Shown: one piece after another, positions 1 through 13,127 of the stretch
Layout: the number at the start of each line of letters is the position of its first letter
Position numbering within the stretch: position 1 is the first letter of the stretch
Source: Dastarcus helophoroides
Lineage: Eukaryota; Arthropoda; Insecta; Coleoptera; Bothrideridae
Direction: 5' to 3'
DNA length: 64,000 bases
Assembly (NCBI GenBank): GCA_028583605.1
Contig: CM053328.1
Coordinates: 33,463,578-33,527,577 of the forward strand
Program-made: the position numbers and the translations under genes
Notes under the pieces: generated by a model
What the model saw: only the letters and a program-made list of their open reading frames with translations
Databases searched by the model: none
Told to the model about the DNA's origin: nothing

Positions 1-900
1 CCAACGACGATACGCGCGATTTTTGTAGGAGACAGCCCGAGCACATTTTTTACTGAACCAAGATTTACTGGAGGCAGACTTCTTTTGGGAGCGGGGAATT
101 GAGCATTTCCATACCAATCAGGATAGTTTCCGTGATGGATTTGGTGACTAAGGAAGGGTTGTCTAAGTTAAAGCAGACTTCCTGCCATGGTAAAGGATGC
201 AAAGAAGTCTTTTAATTTCCTCCCAGTTTGCAGAGTTAAAAGTCCCAACCTTACGGGACTGCGTCTGGGAAGTAGGTGGTATATGAAGCGAGCGAGAGGC
301 TGCTACAAGCTTGTGATGCGAATTTCCAAGTGGTGATGTCACAGAGATTTTATACGGATTTGGTGAATTTGTAAGGAAAAGGTCGAGTAGATTAGGTTGA
401 TAGGTATCTACATGAGGAATTCTTGTGGGTTCCTCAACTAATTGCGACAGTCCACAAGTGATGGCGAAAGCCTCTGCCACCCTTCCCGCGTCGGCAGTTC
501 GGGAAGAAAACCTTAACCAGGGGATGTTGTGTACGTTGAAGTCACCGAGAAAGACAACCTCAGCTTTTAGATAATTCGTAGGTGATCAAAGGTTACGGAG
601 AGATAACAGAAGAGCTGTCTGTATGAGGGATCGTTTGGAGACAAATAAAGTGAACAAATGAATATTACTTCCTTTCTGGAGCAGATTTTCAGCCACATCA
701 CATCATGATCAGCAGATTCCAGTGCTTCTTCTCGTTAACAGGACTACGAGTAAAGCACAAATTCCCCTCTTGTGTCGAAATTTTATGTGCAATTCGTAGT
801 TAGGGCAAAGCAAATGGACTGTATTAATGGATGGGAGACTTGGGTTTCTGTCAGAGACAGCATATGGGGTCTTTCCTTTTGAAGGTGTTGATGAACCGAG
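1..900 (-). mobile_element. LINE copy A, 5' (endonuclease) part, runs off left edge
   Basis: This is a decayed Jockey/CR1-type non-LTR retrotransposon on the minus strand. The frame at 480-163 encodes part of an endonuclease/exonuclease/phosphatase domain, with the stretch LLDLFLTNSP followed by an SDHK-like SHHK. The block is the reverse complement of about 2283-3097, so the two copies lie head to head with about 1.4 kb between them. Copy A extends roughly 100 bp further 5' than copy B. The RT half would lie left of the window. Confidence 0.8.
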
Positions 901-1886
901 TTTAGATTTGAGTTTAGACCCCGAATGTTACAGAATTGAATTTTGAATGAATTGTTTGAAAAAACTTGGCCCGTGATACATTAAAATTTTCGGTCGATTT
1001 TAGATGCCCTCGTACACTCTCGACCCGGACATCCGAACGGGAGGGTAGTTTACGTCCGAAAGTAAATTGATATTATTTTATTGTTATTTGTAAGTATAAG
1101 TTTAACAATATCTGGTAAATATGCAAAAAAAGTTGAACGTCCTTCACGTCCTGAATGGCACCTAAAAAGCTGTTTTTAATGAATCATCAAAAGAAAATCC
1201 TAGGATCAAGAAATATCTCGTAGATAGGGAATTCCAGTGATAACATTAAGGAGAAGGTTTGCAAATAAAAATGATCAAAAAATTACACCTAAAAGATTTT
1301 TTGAGATAGTTGACAATTCATTAAACTATCAAAGCTTTGCAGAAGATAACGCAATTCACCAAACTGAGGAAACATATTAAGAACCAGGGCTACTCAATAG
1401 ACCAATAATTCTGATGGATGATCGAAGTCTACCCAATAGCTATTCCAGTCGTACAGATGCAGTCATTCAAAGCAAATATATGACATGACCAGAACTAAGT
1501 TCATCCAGCATCCAGTATAACATCTAGAAGTTGGTCGCCATTTAGAAAAATTGAAAAAGTGATTTTTTTGTTCTGCTATTAATTTTGGAAGTGATTAAAA
1601 CCAAAGTGCAATGTGCCATTGATAAGATTAAAATTTTCTTTGTTAATCCCTAAGGGCAATTATCCTCACAGCTATATAAACATCGGAGCATCTAACTCAA
1701 ATAGTTGGTATTTATCCTCACAACTTGTAGTGGGAATTTCATTCCTTTTTAAAATATAAGCTATAGTCTTATTCAGTTACTCAGTTACATTATCACGTAA
1801 CCGCTAACAGTCATGCCTTTCATGAGAAATAATTAGTATATTTATTTATTAGAATTTTTTCGGGAAAAAACCACCAATTTTAAATT
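901..1886. other. Gap between two head-to-head LINEs, no gene seen
   Basis: AT-rich sequence without a convincing coding frame or RNA gene. The first ~100 bp could still belong to the 5' end of LINE copy A. Confidence 0.4.
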
Positions 1887-2201
1887 TTGGGGCAACTATC
1901 CCACTTTTACCCTAATGATTGCTTTGTTTTAGATATTTTGCCTCGCCTATCAGAATCTCGAAGCGTCAATACAATAATTAACATGAAGGGTCTCACTGTA
2001 TCAATGACTTCTCACAAAAAAATTAATCGAAATTTAACCGTGGAAAAAGAACTCAATGTTGTTAATTTGTGCTCGGACTCCAAGGACTTTTCCTGCCAGG
2101 TGTCAACTTTAAGTAGAAAATTTTTGCATAAAGCTTCAAGATTGATGCCAAAAGGACCAAAAGCTAAACTAAATGAGTTGCTGTTTGGGAAAGATAAATA
2201 A
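1887..2201 (+). CDS. Unrecognised 104-codon open frame, doubtful
   Basis: An open frame starting at a non-ATG codon. The C-terminal half is lysine-rich and polar (KGPKAKLNELLFGKDK at the end), and I recognise no domain. It lies directly upstream of LINE copy B. It could be a stray exon, part of a decayed ORF1 or chance. No clear splice sites or start context support it. Confidence 0.15.
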   Translation: MGQLSHFYPNDCFVLDILPRLSESRSVNTIINMKGLTVSMTSHKKINRNLTVEKELNVVNLCSDSKDFSCQVSTLSRKFLHKASRLMPKGPKAKLNELLFGKDK

Positions 2202-2282
2202 AAACTTAAACCTGGCAATTGTCTTTGTACTTTATCGATTTACAGATTTAGTGTGCTCCACGTGAGATCCCAAGAGAAATTA

Positions 2283-5043
2283 TTTGCCCTAACTACGACT
2301 TGCACACAAAATTTCGACACAAGAGGGAAATTTGTACTTTTACGCGAAGCGACCTGTCCTGTCAACGAGAAGAAGCACTGGAATCTGCTGATCATGATGT
2401 GATTTGGCTGAAAATCTGCTTCAAAAACGAAGTAATATTCATTTGTTCACTTTATTTGTCTCCAAACGATCCCTCATACAGACAGCTCTTCTCTTATCTC
2501 TCCGTAACCTTTGATCACCTACAGATGAATTATCCAAAAGCTTAGGTTGTCTTTCTCAGTGACCTCAACGTACACAGCATCCCTTGGTTAAGGTTTTCTT
2601 CCCGAACTGACGTCGTGGGAAGGGTGGCAGAGGCTTTCGCCATCACTAGTGGACTACCGCAATTAGTTGAGGAACTCACAAGAATTCCTGATGTGGATAC
2701 CCATCAACCTAATCTACTCGACCTTTTCCTTACAAATTCACCAAATTCGTATAAAATCTCTGTGACGTCACCGCTTGGAAATTCGGATCACAAGCTTGTA
2801 GCAGCCTCTCGCTCGCTTCATATACCACCTCCTTCTCAGACGCATCCGGTTTGGCGCTTTAACTCTGCAAACTGGGAAGAATTAAGAGACTTCTTTGCAT
2901 CTTTTCCATGGCAGGAAGTCTGATTTAACTCAAACAACCCTTCCTTAGTCGCCGAATTTATCACGGAAACTATCCTGATTGGTATGGAATGCTAAATTCC
3001 ACACTCCCAAAAGAAGTTTGCCTCCAGTAAATCTTGGTTCAGTAAAAAATGTGCTCGGGCTGTCTCCTGCAAAAGTAGCGCATATCGTCGTTGGCCAAAT
3101 AAACCTTCAGTCGAGACTCGAACCATATTTGTAGATGCACGAAATTCTTGTAAACAGGTTATTGATGAGGCAAAAGGTGATTTCGATCGTAAAATGCGCC
3201 AGAGGGTTATCAACTGTCTGAACGGTTCCAAGTCCTTTTGGGGATTTGCAAAGTCGATTGGAAAGAATTTTACATCTTCAAATTTTGCACCTTTACTCGA
3301 TGAAAATAGCAATATTCCTACTACCTCCAAGGAAGAGGCTGACATGTTAGCGTTAATGTTGGCTGAAAATTCCAATTTTGATTCTCGAAACGCAGAACCT
3401 CCTATTCTTCCTAAGGTTGGCACTTCGATGGCTGAAGTTGTTTTCAGACAACGCACAATCAGGAAGATTCTCTGTGAGCTGGCGACACCTCGAAAGCTTC
3501 TGGCCTTGATGGTATTCCCGCTATTGTTCTTAAGAAGTGCGCCCCAGAGTTGACTCTTGTCTTAAGCAAATTGTTTACACTCTCTTACAACAAAGGTGTA
3601 TTCCCTAACATCTGGAAATCTGCTAGGGTGCAGCCTGTCCCTAAAAAGGAAAAAATAAATCTGGCTAACAACTATCGCCCTATATCTTTGTTACCCGTTA
3701 TATCTAAAGTGATGGAAAAGGTTATCAACATAGAGATTCTCAAAGATCTGGAGGAAAATAGAATCATCTTCGACAGGCAATACGGTTTTAGGCAACAACG
3801 TTCCACTGGCGATCTACTGGCATATATTACTCATATCTGCAATTCAGCTATGAAAAAACACGGTGAGGCTAGGATTGTGGCATTGGATATCTCAAAGGCT
3901 TTCGACAGAGTCTGGCACCAATCTCTTCTCGCCAAATTAACATCATGGTCTTCCTCCTGGACTCTGTCATTTGATATCCAATTTTCTCGCTGACAGATCT
4001 CTTCAGGTCGTCGTCGATGGACACCTCATCCGAGACCCTTTGCGATTAACGCAGGGGTGCCTCAGGGGTCTCTTCTCTCTCCTATTCTATTTCTGTTACA
4101 CATAAACGATCACTTAGCTTCAACTTCTAATCCTACATACAGCTACGCAAATGATAGTAACTTTGTGTCATCTTTTTTCTCCGACAAACCATTATCTATC
4201 GCTGCTTCAGATCGACTAAGAGAACAGTAGATACAGACGAGTAATCGGGATCTCGAATATTATTCTGGAATGGAGTAAGAACAATTTGGTCGACTTCAAC
4301 GCTACAAAAACTCAGGCCGCGGTTTTCTCTAAGAAAACATCTAGGGATAATGCAACAAATATACTAATGGACGGTAAAATCCTTCCGATGGGATCTAATC
4401 TATATATCTTAGGATTGAATGCGAGCACTAACTTTTCTTGGGGGACGATCATGTGCGCGCCATTGCCAAATCCGCCTCTCAGAAGCTGGGCTTTCTTTTT
4501 AGAGCTTAAACGTACTTCACATCTCATCAGCTATTAACACTATATAAAGCTCAAGCTTGGTTAACACTAGAATACTGTTCTCATGTTTGGAGTTTAGCCC
4601 CAAAACACACTTTAGCTCTCTTCGATTCAATTCAAAGAAGAGCGATTCGCCTAATTGATGACGAGAGTCTGACTGATTCTCTCGAAATACTAGAGCACAG
4701 GCGTATGGTTGGTGACTTGTCTGTTTTCTGCAAGTACTATCATGAAAGATGCTAGCAGGTACTAATAGGATTGATCCCCCTAAGGGCAAGATTCTTGAGG
4801 CGTACTAGACAGTCGGAAACAGCAAATTCCTGACATAGTGAGGACTTCTGTCTACGGAGACTTTTTTCTATAGAACTTCCAAGTTATGGAACTTGTTACC
4901 GAAAGGAATTTTCCCCAAAAATTATAACCTATCCTTGTTTAAGAAGGCGGTTCATCGCCATCTATCCTTGTTTCCGCATCCTACTCGCAGTGTTTTGAAA
5001 GCATAATGGGGTTACCCTTTGCGAGTGGATAAACTTAAAAAAA
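2283..5043 (+). mobile_element. LINE copy B (Jockey/CR1-type), endonuclease plus RT, broken
   Basis: A near-full-length ORF2 remnant. The endonuclease region (2300-2923) contains LYLSPNDPSYRQLF, LLDLFLTNSP and an intact SDHK. The RT region follows: NNYRPISLLPVISK (about 3669), YGFRQQRSTGDLL, and ALDISKAFDRVWH. A frameshift occurs near 3950. The polymerase motif near 4140 reads YAND instead of YADD, so a catalytic aspartate is lost. The 3' end carries ALKA-like codons, then GGTTACCCTTTGCGAGTGG and an A-tract at about 5037. Several stops and shifts make this copy dead. Confidence 0.88.
3550..3993 (+). pseudogene. Reverse-transcriptase fragment of LINE copy B
   Basis: This frame covers the N-terminal fingers and palm of a LINE reverse transcriptase: NNYRPISLLP, ISDRQYGF-like IFDRQYGF, RSTGDLLAYITH, and the first catalytic aspartate in ALDISKAFDRVW. 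It ends by frameshift shortly after. The rest of the RT continues in other frames to about 4790. The YADD box is mutated to YAND. It is a remnant of a mobile element and not a host gene. Confidence 0.85.
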
Positions 5044-5327
5044 AATGTTTCCAGATCTCTATTAGCATACAGAAGAAGAAATTTGATTATGACAATATTC
5101 TGTTTTTCGAATTGGTAAGTGATCAAGGGATAGTAGGAAAAATCATTTTCATTATTATACTAAGTATTTTTTGAAAGCATTCCAGAAGTCATTTTGCCAT
5201 CGAATTGGAAGCTTTATCATCACGTCAGCTCCAGGGGCCAGAACCCAACTCCAATGAGGTTTTCGTAAGTTTCGAAATGCTTTCCTCCAATACTTATTTC
5301 AATGAGTTAGAATATAACAAATCTGGA
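5044..5327. repeat. 3' flank shared by LINE copies B and C
   Basis: About 285 bp following the A-tract of LINE B is the reverse complement of 16395-16679, which follows the A-tract of LINE C. Both end at GAATATAACAAAT, where copy C continues into the zinc-knuckle region of another LINE. LINE copies D and E lack this flank. On the strand opposite the LINE, a short frame with KKLPIRWQN weakly recalls the C-terminus of a mariner transposase. Confidence 0.75.
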
Positions 5328-7189
5328 TAGTAAGGTGGACAGTACGAGGATTTTCAGTGCACTAATCTAATTTTTGGTGAGTCTGTCCGGATCGATAGTT
5401 GTTGACGTTGTCATAAAGTAGTTCCACATCCCGAATGGACACATCCCACCTTTTTTTGTCTGTGAGAATGACATTCCAATATACGAAACCTTAGATATGC
5501 ACAGATGGATGGAGCATCTGTCCAAAACATGGATTGTAAAAAAGAGATAGAGAATAGGGATCGCCAGTTCATGCTCTAGCTTAAAAAAAAATTTTATTAT
5601 CTGTGAAGACCTATAGGGATTCTTTTTTTCTGCAGAATTTATAAATCCTTAGATTTTTAAGGAGCATAATATTCCTCCATAATTACATTTATAATGACAG
5701 TTCATTACCGTCTATTCAATTCGACCTTGTTCTCGGGGCTTAATAGAATTTCCTTACACTTTACCCTTTTCGAGAAGATTGTATGTATTTACGTAATAGG
5801 AAATTCTGATTAATGATGGTCAGAAAGACGGCTACTCGAGTAGGATTTTTTTTTGTTTTATTCCTATATTTTCTTACACAGTTTCGATATAACGTTATAA
5901 TCACTTCCAGAGTAGAAATAACCCTAAAGAAATTCTGAATCTCATTTCCGTGTTCCTCAAATTCGACGGCCAGTGATATTTTTAAAGCTTGACCCAATTA
6001 GCGTTCCCTGAATCTATTCGAGACGACCATAAAATTAAATGATGGTCCACTAGTGTCTAACCATCGAATGTGCGAGATGACCCATATAAGCTGATGAAAT
6101 GAATCTGAGTCGTACAATTTATTTACAATTGTTTCATGGTCAGTACCATGGTCACATAAGTAATAGCCCACGATTTAGGCCGATACGCGCCGACTTGGCG
6201 CAGTGAAACCGACCACAGGCACAAGATACAAAGCTATTGCGAATTACGAATTAGATATTTCTAAGAGCGCCAGATTCGTTTCGCCGACAAAGATTTAAAA
6301 GTGTGCGATATCATTAAGCGCAAAATCGCCGTATGATTTTCAATGCGAATGTTTACATTTAGTGCGTTTTGATCACTTTTTGGCAGTGTCAACTGCAAAA
6401 CGAGTATTTTTCTTGGATATATTCCTTATATTTGCTAGACTGGTAAGTAAGTAAGGTTTATTTTTAACAGAATGATCTAACCTTTCACCCACACTGCAGC
6501 AATAACAAAGTAATCCCCGAAACTATTTACTATATCTAGTTAATAAGTGTGAATGCAAAACATCCTATTACATTTATTTTTAAACTTTTAACGAGTACTA
6601 TTACGTATGATACGAATAGTATGTGCATTCGCATACCAATTAACGAATATAAAGCAGATGCTCTGAAAATTTATGGCGTGCTGAATATGAATACTAATTC
6701 GCTGAAAAAAATCATATAAATGAATCATACTACTGTGTTGTAGTTTCTAAAGTTGTGGAGGCTTGTATCTGAAGTAGAAAATATTTTCAATTGTCCCGTT
6801 GCCTAGCACCTGCTTTTACCAGAATGCTTAATTCTGGGATAATGTTCGCTTCTTCGGTAGTGCTTTTGGGATTAATTTGGAATCTGGACAAACATTTGGT
6901 CTGTCAGAACAAAATCCTGTACAAGTGATCAAGTATCGCAAAAGGGGATTTGGATTATGAGCAAACGTTTTCTTTTCAAGAAATTTAACATAAAATGGTA
7001 CAAACTCGGGGATGGATGAAGAGAGCTCTTTCTCGCAGGCAGTACATTACCAAATTGATTTTGCCCATAACGTAAGGGAAATTCATATCTTGCTTAGGAG
7101 CGAAATCCATTGGTTAGGTCTAATTTTAATGGATAGATGTATACTAGTTACAGTTTGTAACCGGGAAATATGAAGCAACGAATATAAAT
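5328..7189. other. Gene-free stretch, no recognised element
   Basis: Mixed AT-rich sequence with a somewhat GC-richer patch at about 6180-6400. I see no exon with credible splice sites, no RNA gene and no clear terminal repeats. Confidence 0.4.
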
Positions 7190-8158
7190 CAATAAGGCGC
7201 AACTTATGTACCACATGAAGGCAAAATTATAGTGGAAAAATAAAATACTACTGATGAACTTTCCTTTTTCATTGAAATTTTGGCCACCAAATAATTATTA
7301 AGATTGATCCATTGTATCCGAATACGTAAGATTATGATGGCGATAAGCTTTTTAGTTTCAAATGAAGCTCCTGATTAGTTTCTAGCGTGTATAGTATAAC
7401 CTTTGGATAAACTTAGAAAAATGTATCATATGAAGACGAAATTGTAGTAGAAAAAGAAAATATTACTGTTGAACTTTCGTTTTTCATTAAAATTTTGACC
7501 ACCAAATGATGATATTGTCCAAATCCATAATATTATGGTGGTGATATTGTGTTTAGTTTCAAGTGAAGCATCTGATTATTTTCCAGGGTCTTTAGCATTT
7601 TAATTCGATTAGATACAGCTTAGAAAAATGTATCACATGAAGACAAAATTAAAATGGAAAAAATAACTATTACTGATGAACTTTTGTTTTTGATTGAAAT
7701 TTTGACCACCAAATGATTATTAAGATGGATTGATTCTACCAGAATACGTAAGATTATGAGGGTGACATGCTATTCAGTTTCAAGTGAAGCTTCTGGTTGG
7801 GTTCAAGGGTTTCTAGCATAAACATTGGATAAGGTACAGCTTGGAGAAATATTCCAAATGAAGGCAAAATTATAATGGAAAAAGAAAATATTACTGATGA
7901 ACTTTCCTTTTTCATTGAAATTTTGACCACCAAATAATTACAAAGACGGATTGACTGTACCCAAATACGTAAAATTATGAAATGGATAAGTTATTCGATT
8001 TCAAATGAAGCTACTGGTTGGTTTTAAGGGTTTCTAGCATAACCCTTCGATAAGGTACAGATGAGAAAAAATGTTCTTGATGAAGGCAAAATTATTGTGG
8101 AAAAAGAAAATATTACGGATGAACTTTCCTTTTTCATTGAAATTTTGGCCACCAAAAG
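7190..8158. repeat. ~220-bp satellite array, first part (units 1 to 5)
   Basis: Tandem units can be registered on GAAGGCAAAATTAT-like sites at 7217, 7432, 7639, 7860 and 8082, giving periods of 207-222 bp. Each unit contains a segment close to GATGAACTTTCCTTTTTCAT and later a TTTCTAGCAT-like segment. Unit 5 is interrupted at 8158 by a hAT-like insertion and resumes at 11042. Confidence 0.9.
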
Positions 8159-11041
8159 CAGGGCTGCGAACCGTTATTTTTTTCGTTCCGGTTTTCGGTT
8201 TTCGTTCCAGCAAAAAATTCTTATTGGTTCAGTTCCGGTTTTCATTCCGACAAAAATAACGATTTTTTTCGGTTTTCGGTTCAGTTCCGGGTGACCAATT
8301 TTTTTGATTTTTCGAAAGTTTTTCAAATTATAAATTGATTTTTGAACATAATTTTGAAAATGTAATGTGTTTTTCTTTTCTTTAATATTACAATATGTAA
8401 CTACTCTGACCTTGGCTAAAATTTACGAAAATATTTTTTATTTTTCAAGTTAAATAATTTCAAGATGAAACCCCGAATTTTGAGTTTAATTTGAGTTCAA
8501 ATTTCAAGAAAAACCTGAACTTTATAAAAAACTAAATCGCAATTTCGAGTTTAGAAATTTTAATTTTAAATTATTCTTCATTGTAGACTCTTACTGATCG
8601 CAAACATTATCATTATTAACTTTATTTAACATTTCTACTTGAAATGTTTCCAAACTGGGTCGCAGAAATGTTAGATTTAAGTTTAAACTCGGAATTTTCA
8701 TAAACATCTTAAATTATAGACCCAAGACTTAAAAAGTTCTAGAATATAAGAAATTTGGCGATTAAAATCAAAAATTTGAGAGACTTTTCTTTCATAATTT
8801 TGGTTTTCTAGTGATGTTTTGACTTTGATTCGCTTTTTATAACAAAATTGATTTTTGTTGTTTTGACTTTGTTTTCTTAAACTTTGGATTAAAAAGATCA
8901 AATTAAAAAAATAAATAAAAATGAAAGCAACCAAAAAATATTAAATGAAAAGTTTTAAATTGAGATGAAACAGTCAACATTTCGAAAAAAGAACTTCAAA
9001 ATTTACCAGAAGAATTTTTAAAATTTTTACCTTAATTTAGAAATATTGACCTTAAACCCAAATATTCGAATTTTTTTCTGGAAATGTTGCGAAAAACTTC
9101 AGAATTTCTAAAAAAAAGGTAAAATTTTACAGAAGTTTTGGTAAGTGTATTTACCTTCTTTTGATATTTTAACTTTTTTCTTTTGAAGTTTCAAATTTAA
9201 ACTTGTATGTACTTTTTATTATTTTTTTTGTTCTCTAAAATTTCGACTTTAAATAAAATTTAGTCTTTCCTCAGCAAGTAAAACCATGTTTATCGACATG
9301 TTGACTTTTATTCTTTAATTCTAGACATTTTTCCCAAAATTTTGAGTTAAGACTTGGACTATAAGTTTAGGTTAGGAATTTTCGACTTTTACCTTGAAAA
9401 CACAAAATTTCCAGGACTTGGAATTGTGAGATTAATTTTGAAAAATTGTTAATCATAAATTTAGTTAGTTTTCCTCAAAATCTAGACTTTTTCCAAACAC
9501 GTCAATTATTTTTCTTGAAATTTCGATATTCTTTCGATAATTTCAATTAAGATTCAAAGTAAAAAATAACATAAAAGATTCACATTCAAATTAGCACTTT
9601 TGCATTTGAAATCTAACTTCTGCTAATATTTTTAGCAATAATTCGAAGGGTTTAATTTAATATATATTTTAAGCGTAAAAATAAAGAATCCACAAAAAAT
9701 GCAATTTCAATTATTTCTACACTTCAATTTTCTATATAAAAATGGATATTGCAAAATCAACGATAACTTTTTTGAAAAAAGAGCGAGTTTCAATTTTGAA
9801 GATGAAATTGTTGGAAAAATTTTAGCTGTATTTCAAAAGTTTGTGAAGAGATTTAACATTTTGAGATTCGAGTTGTGACACAAACGTTTAAGAAGTTTCG
9901 AGAAAATAACATTTAAAAAACACACAATTTTGACTTCGAAATTCTAAACAATCTGAAAAAAATATCGCAATTTCGAGGCTAAAGTCGAAATCTTGAGAAT
10001 AAAATTAAAGTTTTCAGAATAAAAATTATTATTTTAGCGTAAAAAAAATCGTTGGAAGTCACCATTTAAAGTTTACTCTAAAAATTTCGACCCCAATTTC
10101 GATCCCAGCCTTAAATTGGAATATAATGTTGTATTTTTTCCTCAAATTTGTACATAAAATTTAAAAATTTCAAGGTTAAATTGGAAATAGCGAGATTTCA
10201 GCAAAAATTTTAAGAAAAAAATTATATCCTAAAATTGTAAGAAGTTATAGAAAATCAAAAGTGCATAAATCATAAGAATTTAAATTTGGGATTTCGAAAA
10301 AAAATTGAAATACTAAAAGAGGTGGAATTTGAAAGAAAATATTGGCCAAAAATCGAAAATTTAACTAATAACTTCAAAAAATAGAGATATCAACGTAGGA
10401 AAGGAAAATCGAAGTTTAAGGAAATAACTTAATTTGGAGTTTTCTAAAAAAAGTTCCAATTTCCAGAAAAATTCAAATTTGCAAATAAAATTGTAAGGAA
10501 AGCTGAGTTTCCCTAGCTTGAATGAAAAACGCCCTATTGCTTCATTCTAAAGTTACAGAGAAGGATATTTTTTTTATTTTGAACTCGAAATTTTAAGAGA
10601 AGAAAAGAGATATTTCGAGTAATTTCCAGATAAAAGTCAAAATTTTAAAAAAATGTCGAAAATTTTAAAAAAGCCATTCCAAGTTACAATTTTAAATTTT
10701 AACTTGGATTGAGATTTTGAGAATAAAGTCAATATTTTCTAGAAAATGTGGAAATTGTTATTTTCAATCTAATTTTTTAAACAGAAATGAGAAACTGAAA
10801 GTAAGCTCCTAATTTCGAGGTCAAAGTTGCAAGGATTTGTAAAATATTTTGAAGAAGTAATTGAAATTTCTAAGAAAAAATTCCAAACCTAAGGGTAAAA
10901 TAAAAACTGTTTTAAGTACATAAATTCAACGAACCGAAATAAACTGACATTTTTTCCGGTTTCGCTGCGGCTTTCGTTTCGACGAAAATAACGGTTTTTT
11001 TCGGTTTCCGGTTTTCGGTTTAGTTCCAGTTCGAAGCCCCG
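8159..11041. mobile_element. hAT-like non-autonomous element with perfect 8-bp TSD
   Basis: The element begins CAGGGCTGCGAAC and ends GTTCGAAGCCCCG, imperfect terminal inverted repeats of hAT style. It is flanked by the identical 8-bp target duplication ACCAAAAG at 8151-8158 and 11042-11049. Sub-terminal segments on both sides are rich in CGGTTTTCGG-type motifs. The 2.7-kb interior is low-complexity sequence built on AAATTTCGA/TCGAAATTT-like words, with no transposase frame. It splits one satellite unit; removing it restores the ~220-bp period exactly, which independently confirms the ends. Confidence 0.9.
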
Positions 11042-11340
11042 ACCAAAAGCATCAGTGACTATTAAGATTGATTGGTTTCTATTTAATGCAAAAGATTACG
11101 ACAAAGATTTTCTATTTAGTTTTAGACGAAGCGCTGGTCAGTTCTTAGATTCTCTATTATATTGAACCAGTTGGATACAAACTTCCAAGTATGAAGATAA
11201 AATTATGGTGGCAAAATAAAATATTACTGATGAATTTAAGTTTCCCACTGAAATTTTTATCTCCAAGAGCACCTGTGAGTATTGAAGGTGGACAGACTTA
11301 ACTACGTACACTAAATATTGACCACACAATACTGGTTTAT
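11042..11340. repeat. ~220-bp satellite array, continuation (end of unit 5, unit 6)
   Basis: The array resumes after the hAT-like insertion. The next register site is GAAGATAAAATTATGG at 11193. Counting 8082-8158 plus 11050-11192 gives a 220-bp unit, matching the neighbours. Similarity fades near 11340. Confidence 0.85.
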
Positions 11341-11829
11341 TCAATAAAGGATTCTATGTTGACAGCGCTCTGATCCTCAGGCGTTCCTCCAAAATATTTT
11401 TGATGACTAAAAGTTATGTGCTCTCGGGTGAGCCCCTGGTAGCCTCGTGTCCCTAGGCATGTGCTTAGTTTACCTTATGGATAATCAATCACTTGCAAAG
11501 CTAGGTAATATTGTGTTCACCTAACGAAATACTTAAATCAACAACAAAACTTCCAATTAACTAATGTTCCTACTAAAAATTTGTATTCATAGAAGAAGAA
11601 GAAGACTTGAACAAAATATACCAGAACTATTTTGCTCAAAAAGTAACGGAACGTAAAGGAATACATGCCTTCATGTGTTTCTGTTCTGTCCTTCTATAAA
11701 GGAAAGAGCAACTCATGCTTTAGTTTAATTTTAGTTGGATAATCCATATATTAGTGATTTTTTTATTTCTGTTTAAGCTAGAAGTGACAGTGAACTAGTG
11801 TGCACTAAGCATTGATGGGAACTATCGAT
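11341..11829. other. Gene-free stretch
   Basis: No recognisable coding sequence, RNA or terminal repeats. Confidence 0.35.
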
Positions 11830-13127
11830 TATATGGATAATTTTAACCCTCGGAAACTATCGACAGCAATTTTCGACAGAACCGATAGTTCTTAAAAAAT
11901 AGTTGTCCAATGTACTATTTAATAAGATGTTCGACTTTTGGTAGAAATTTTTAACTTTCGTAAACAATTTATAGAAAAAATAAAAATATTCAAACAAAAA
12001 TAAAAATGGTAACTAAAATGGAAATTTTGAGAATATTTTTATAAAAACTCGAAGTGTTGACTGTTTTCTGAAAATTCTGGACTTGGAACTTGATTCGTTT
12101 TCTATTTTTTATTTCAAATATTAATTCGAGCTAGAAAAAATATTTTTTAAGCCTACATTAAATTTGAGATTTTGTTGAAAAAGTCGAATGCTCGATATTT
12201 TCTTGGAATTCCAAAAAGAAATCTGTAATTAAACAAAATATTTAAACTCAAGTATTTGAGAAATATTTTCCTCAGTTTTAAATTCTTCTCAAATGTCGAC
12301 CTTTTTCTCGTAACTTCGTGTTAACATTCGAATCTGTTTTACAAATTTCCAGTTTCTCTTTTTTTTCTCAAAACTTTTCTTTTAAGTTTGAGTTTTGAGC
12401 TTGAAAATTTTAAACTCTGAAAATCGAGAAATACTTTATAAACGTTTAAGGATAAAATTTCTAGTAAAACTCCAAATTTTGTTTAAAATTTTCAATGAAA
12501 TTTTAACTTTAAAATTTTTGCGGAACTTTGACTTTAAATAGGAAGTTTTTTAGTATAATTTTCTACTATAACCAATGTTTAGATTGAAATTTGGAGGAAG
12601 TTTTTAATATAATTTTCCAAATTTTGACTTTCAAATTTTCGAGAATGGTTTTGGTAAACAGTTCTCAATGTAAAATTTCACATTTCAAGAACTTTTATAA
12701 ATTCTAAATTTTTTCTTCGGTTCCAGTCCCAAATTTCCAATTTTTATTGTTTCAACTTAAGAAAATATATAAAATGCCGAGAAATAAGCCTAAATTTGAA
12801 ACAAATAACTTCTAAAATCCTATAATTTTTAATTTTAGTTGGAAATTTTGATTGAATTCTTCATGGTGAACTCTTATTGACCGGAAACATTATGTTTATT
12901 AATTTTATTTAACATTTCTTCGGCCCAGTTTGGAAATATTAAAATTTTTTTTTTGTTTACGTGATATTTAAATTTATTTAAAACGTCACCTCATGACAGT
13001 TGACAAAATAATAGGTTAGTTTATTTTACATAGAATAGAAAAAATGAAAAATAGAAGATCAAAATTAGATATGAAAAAAAAATTTTTTTTTGATAAATTA
13101 TGAAAATATAAAAAATACATCAAAAAG

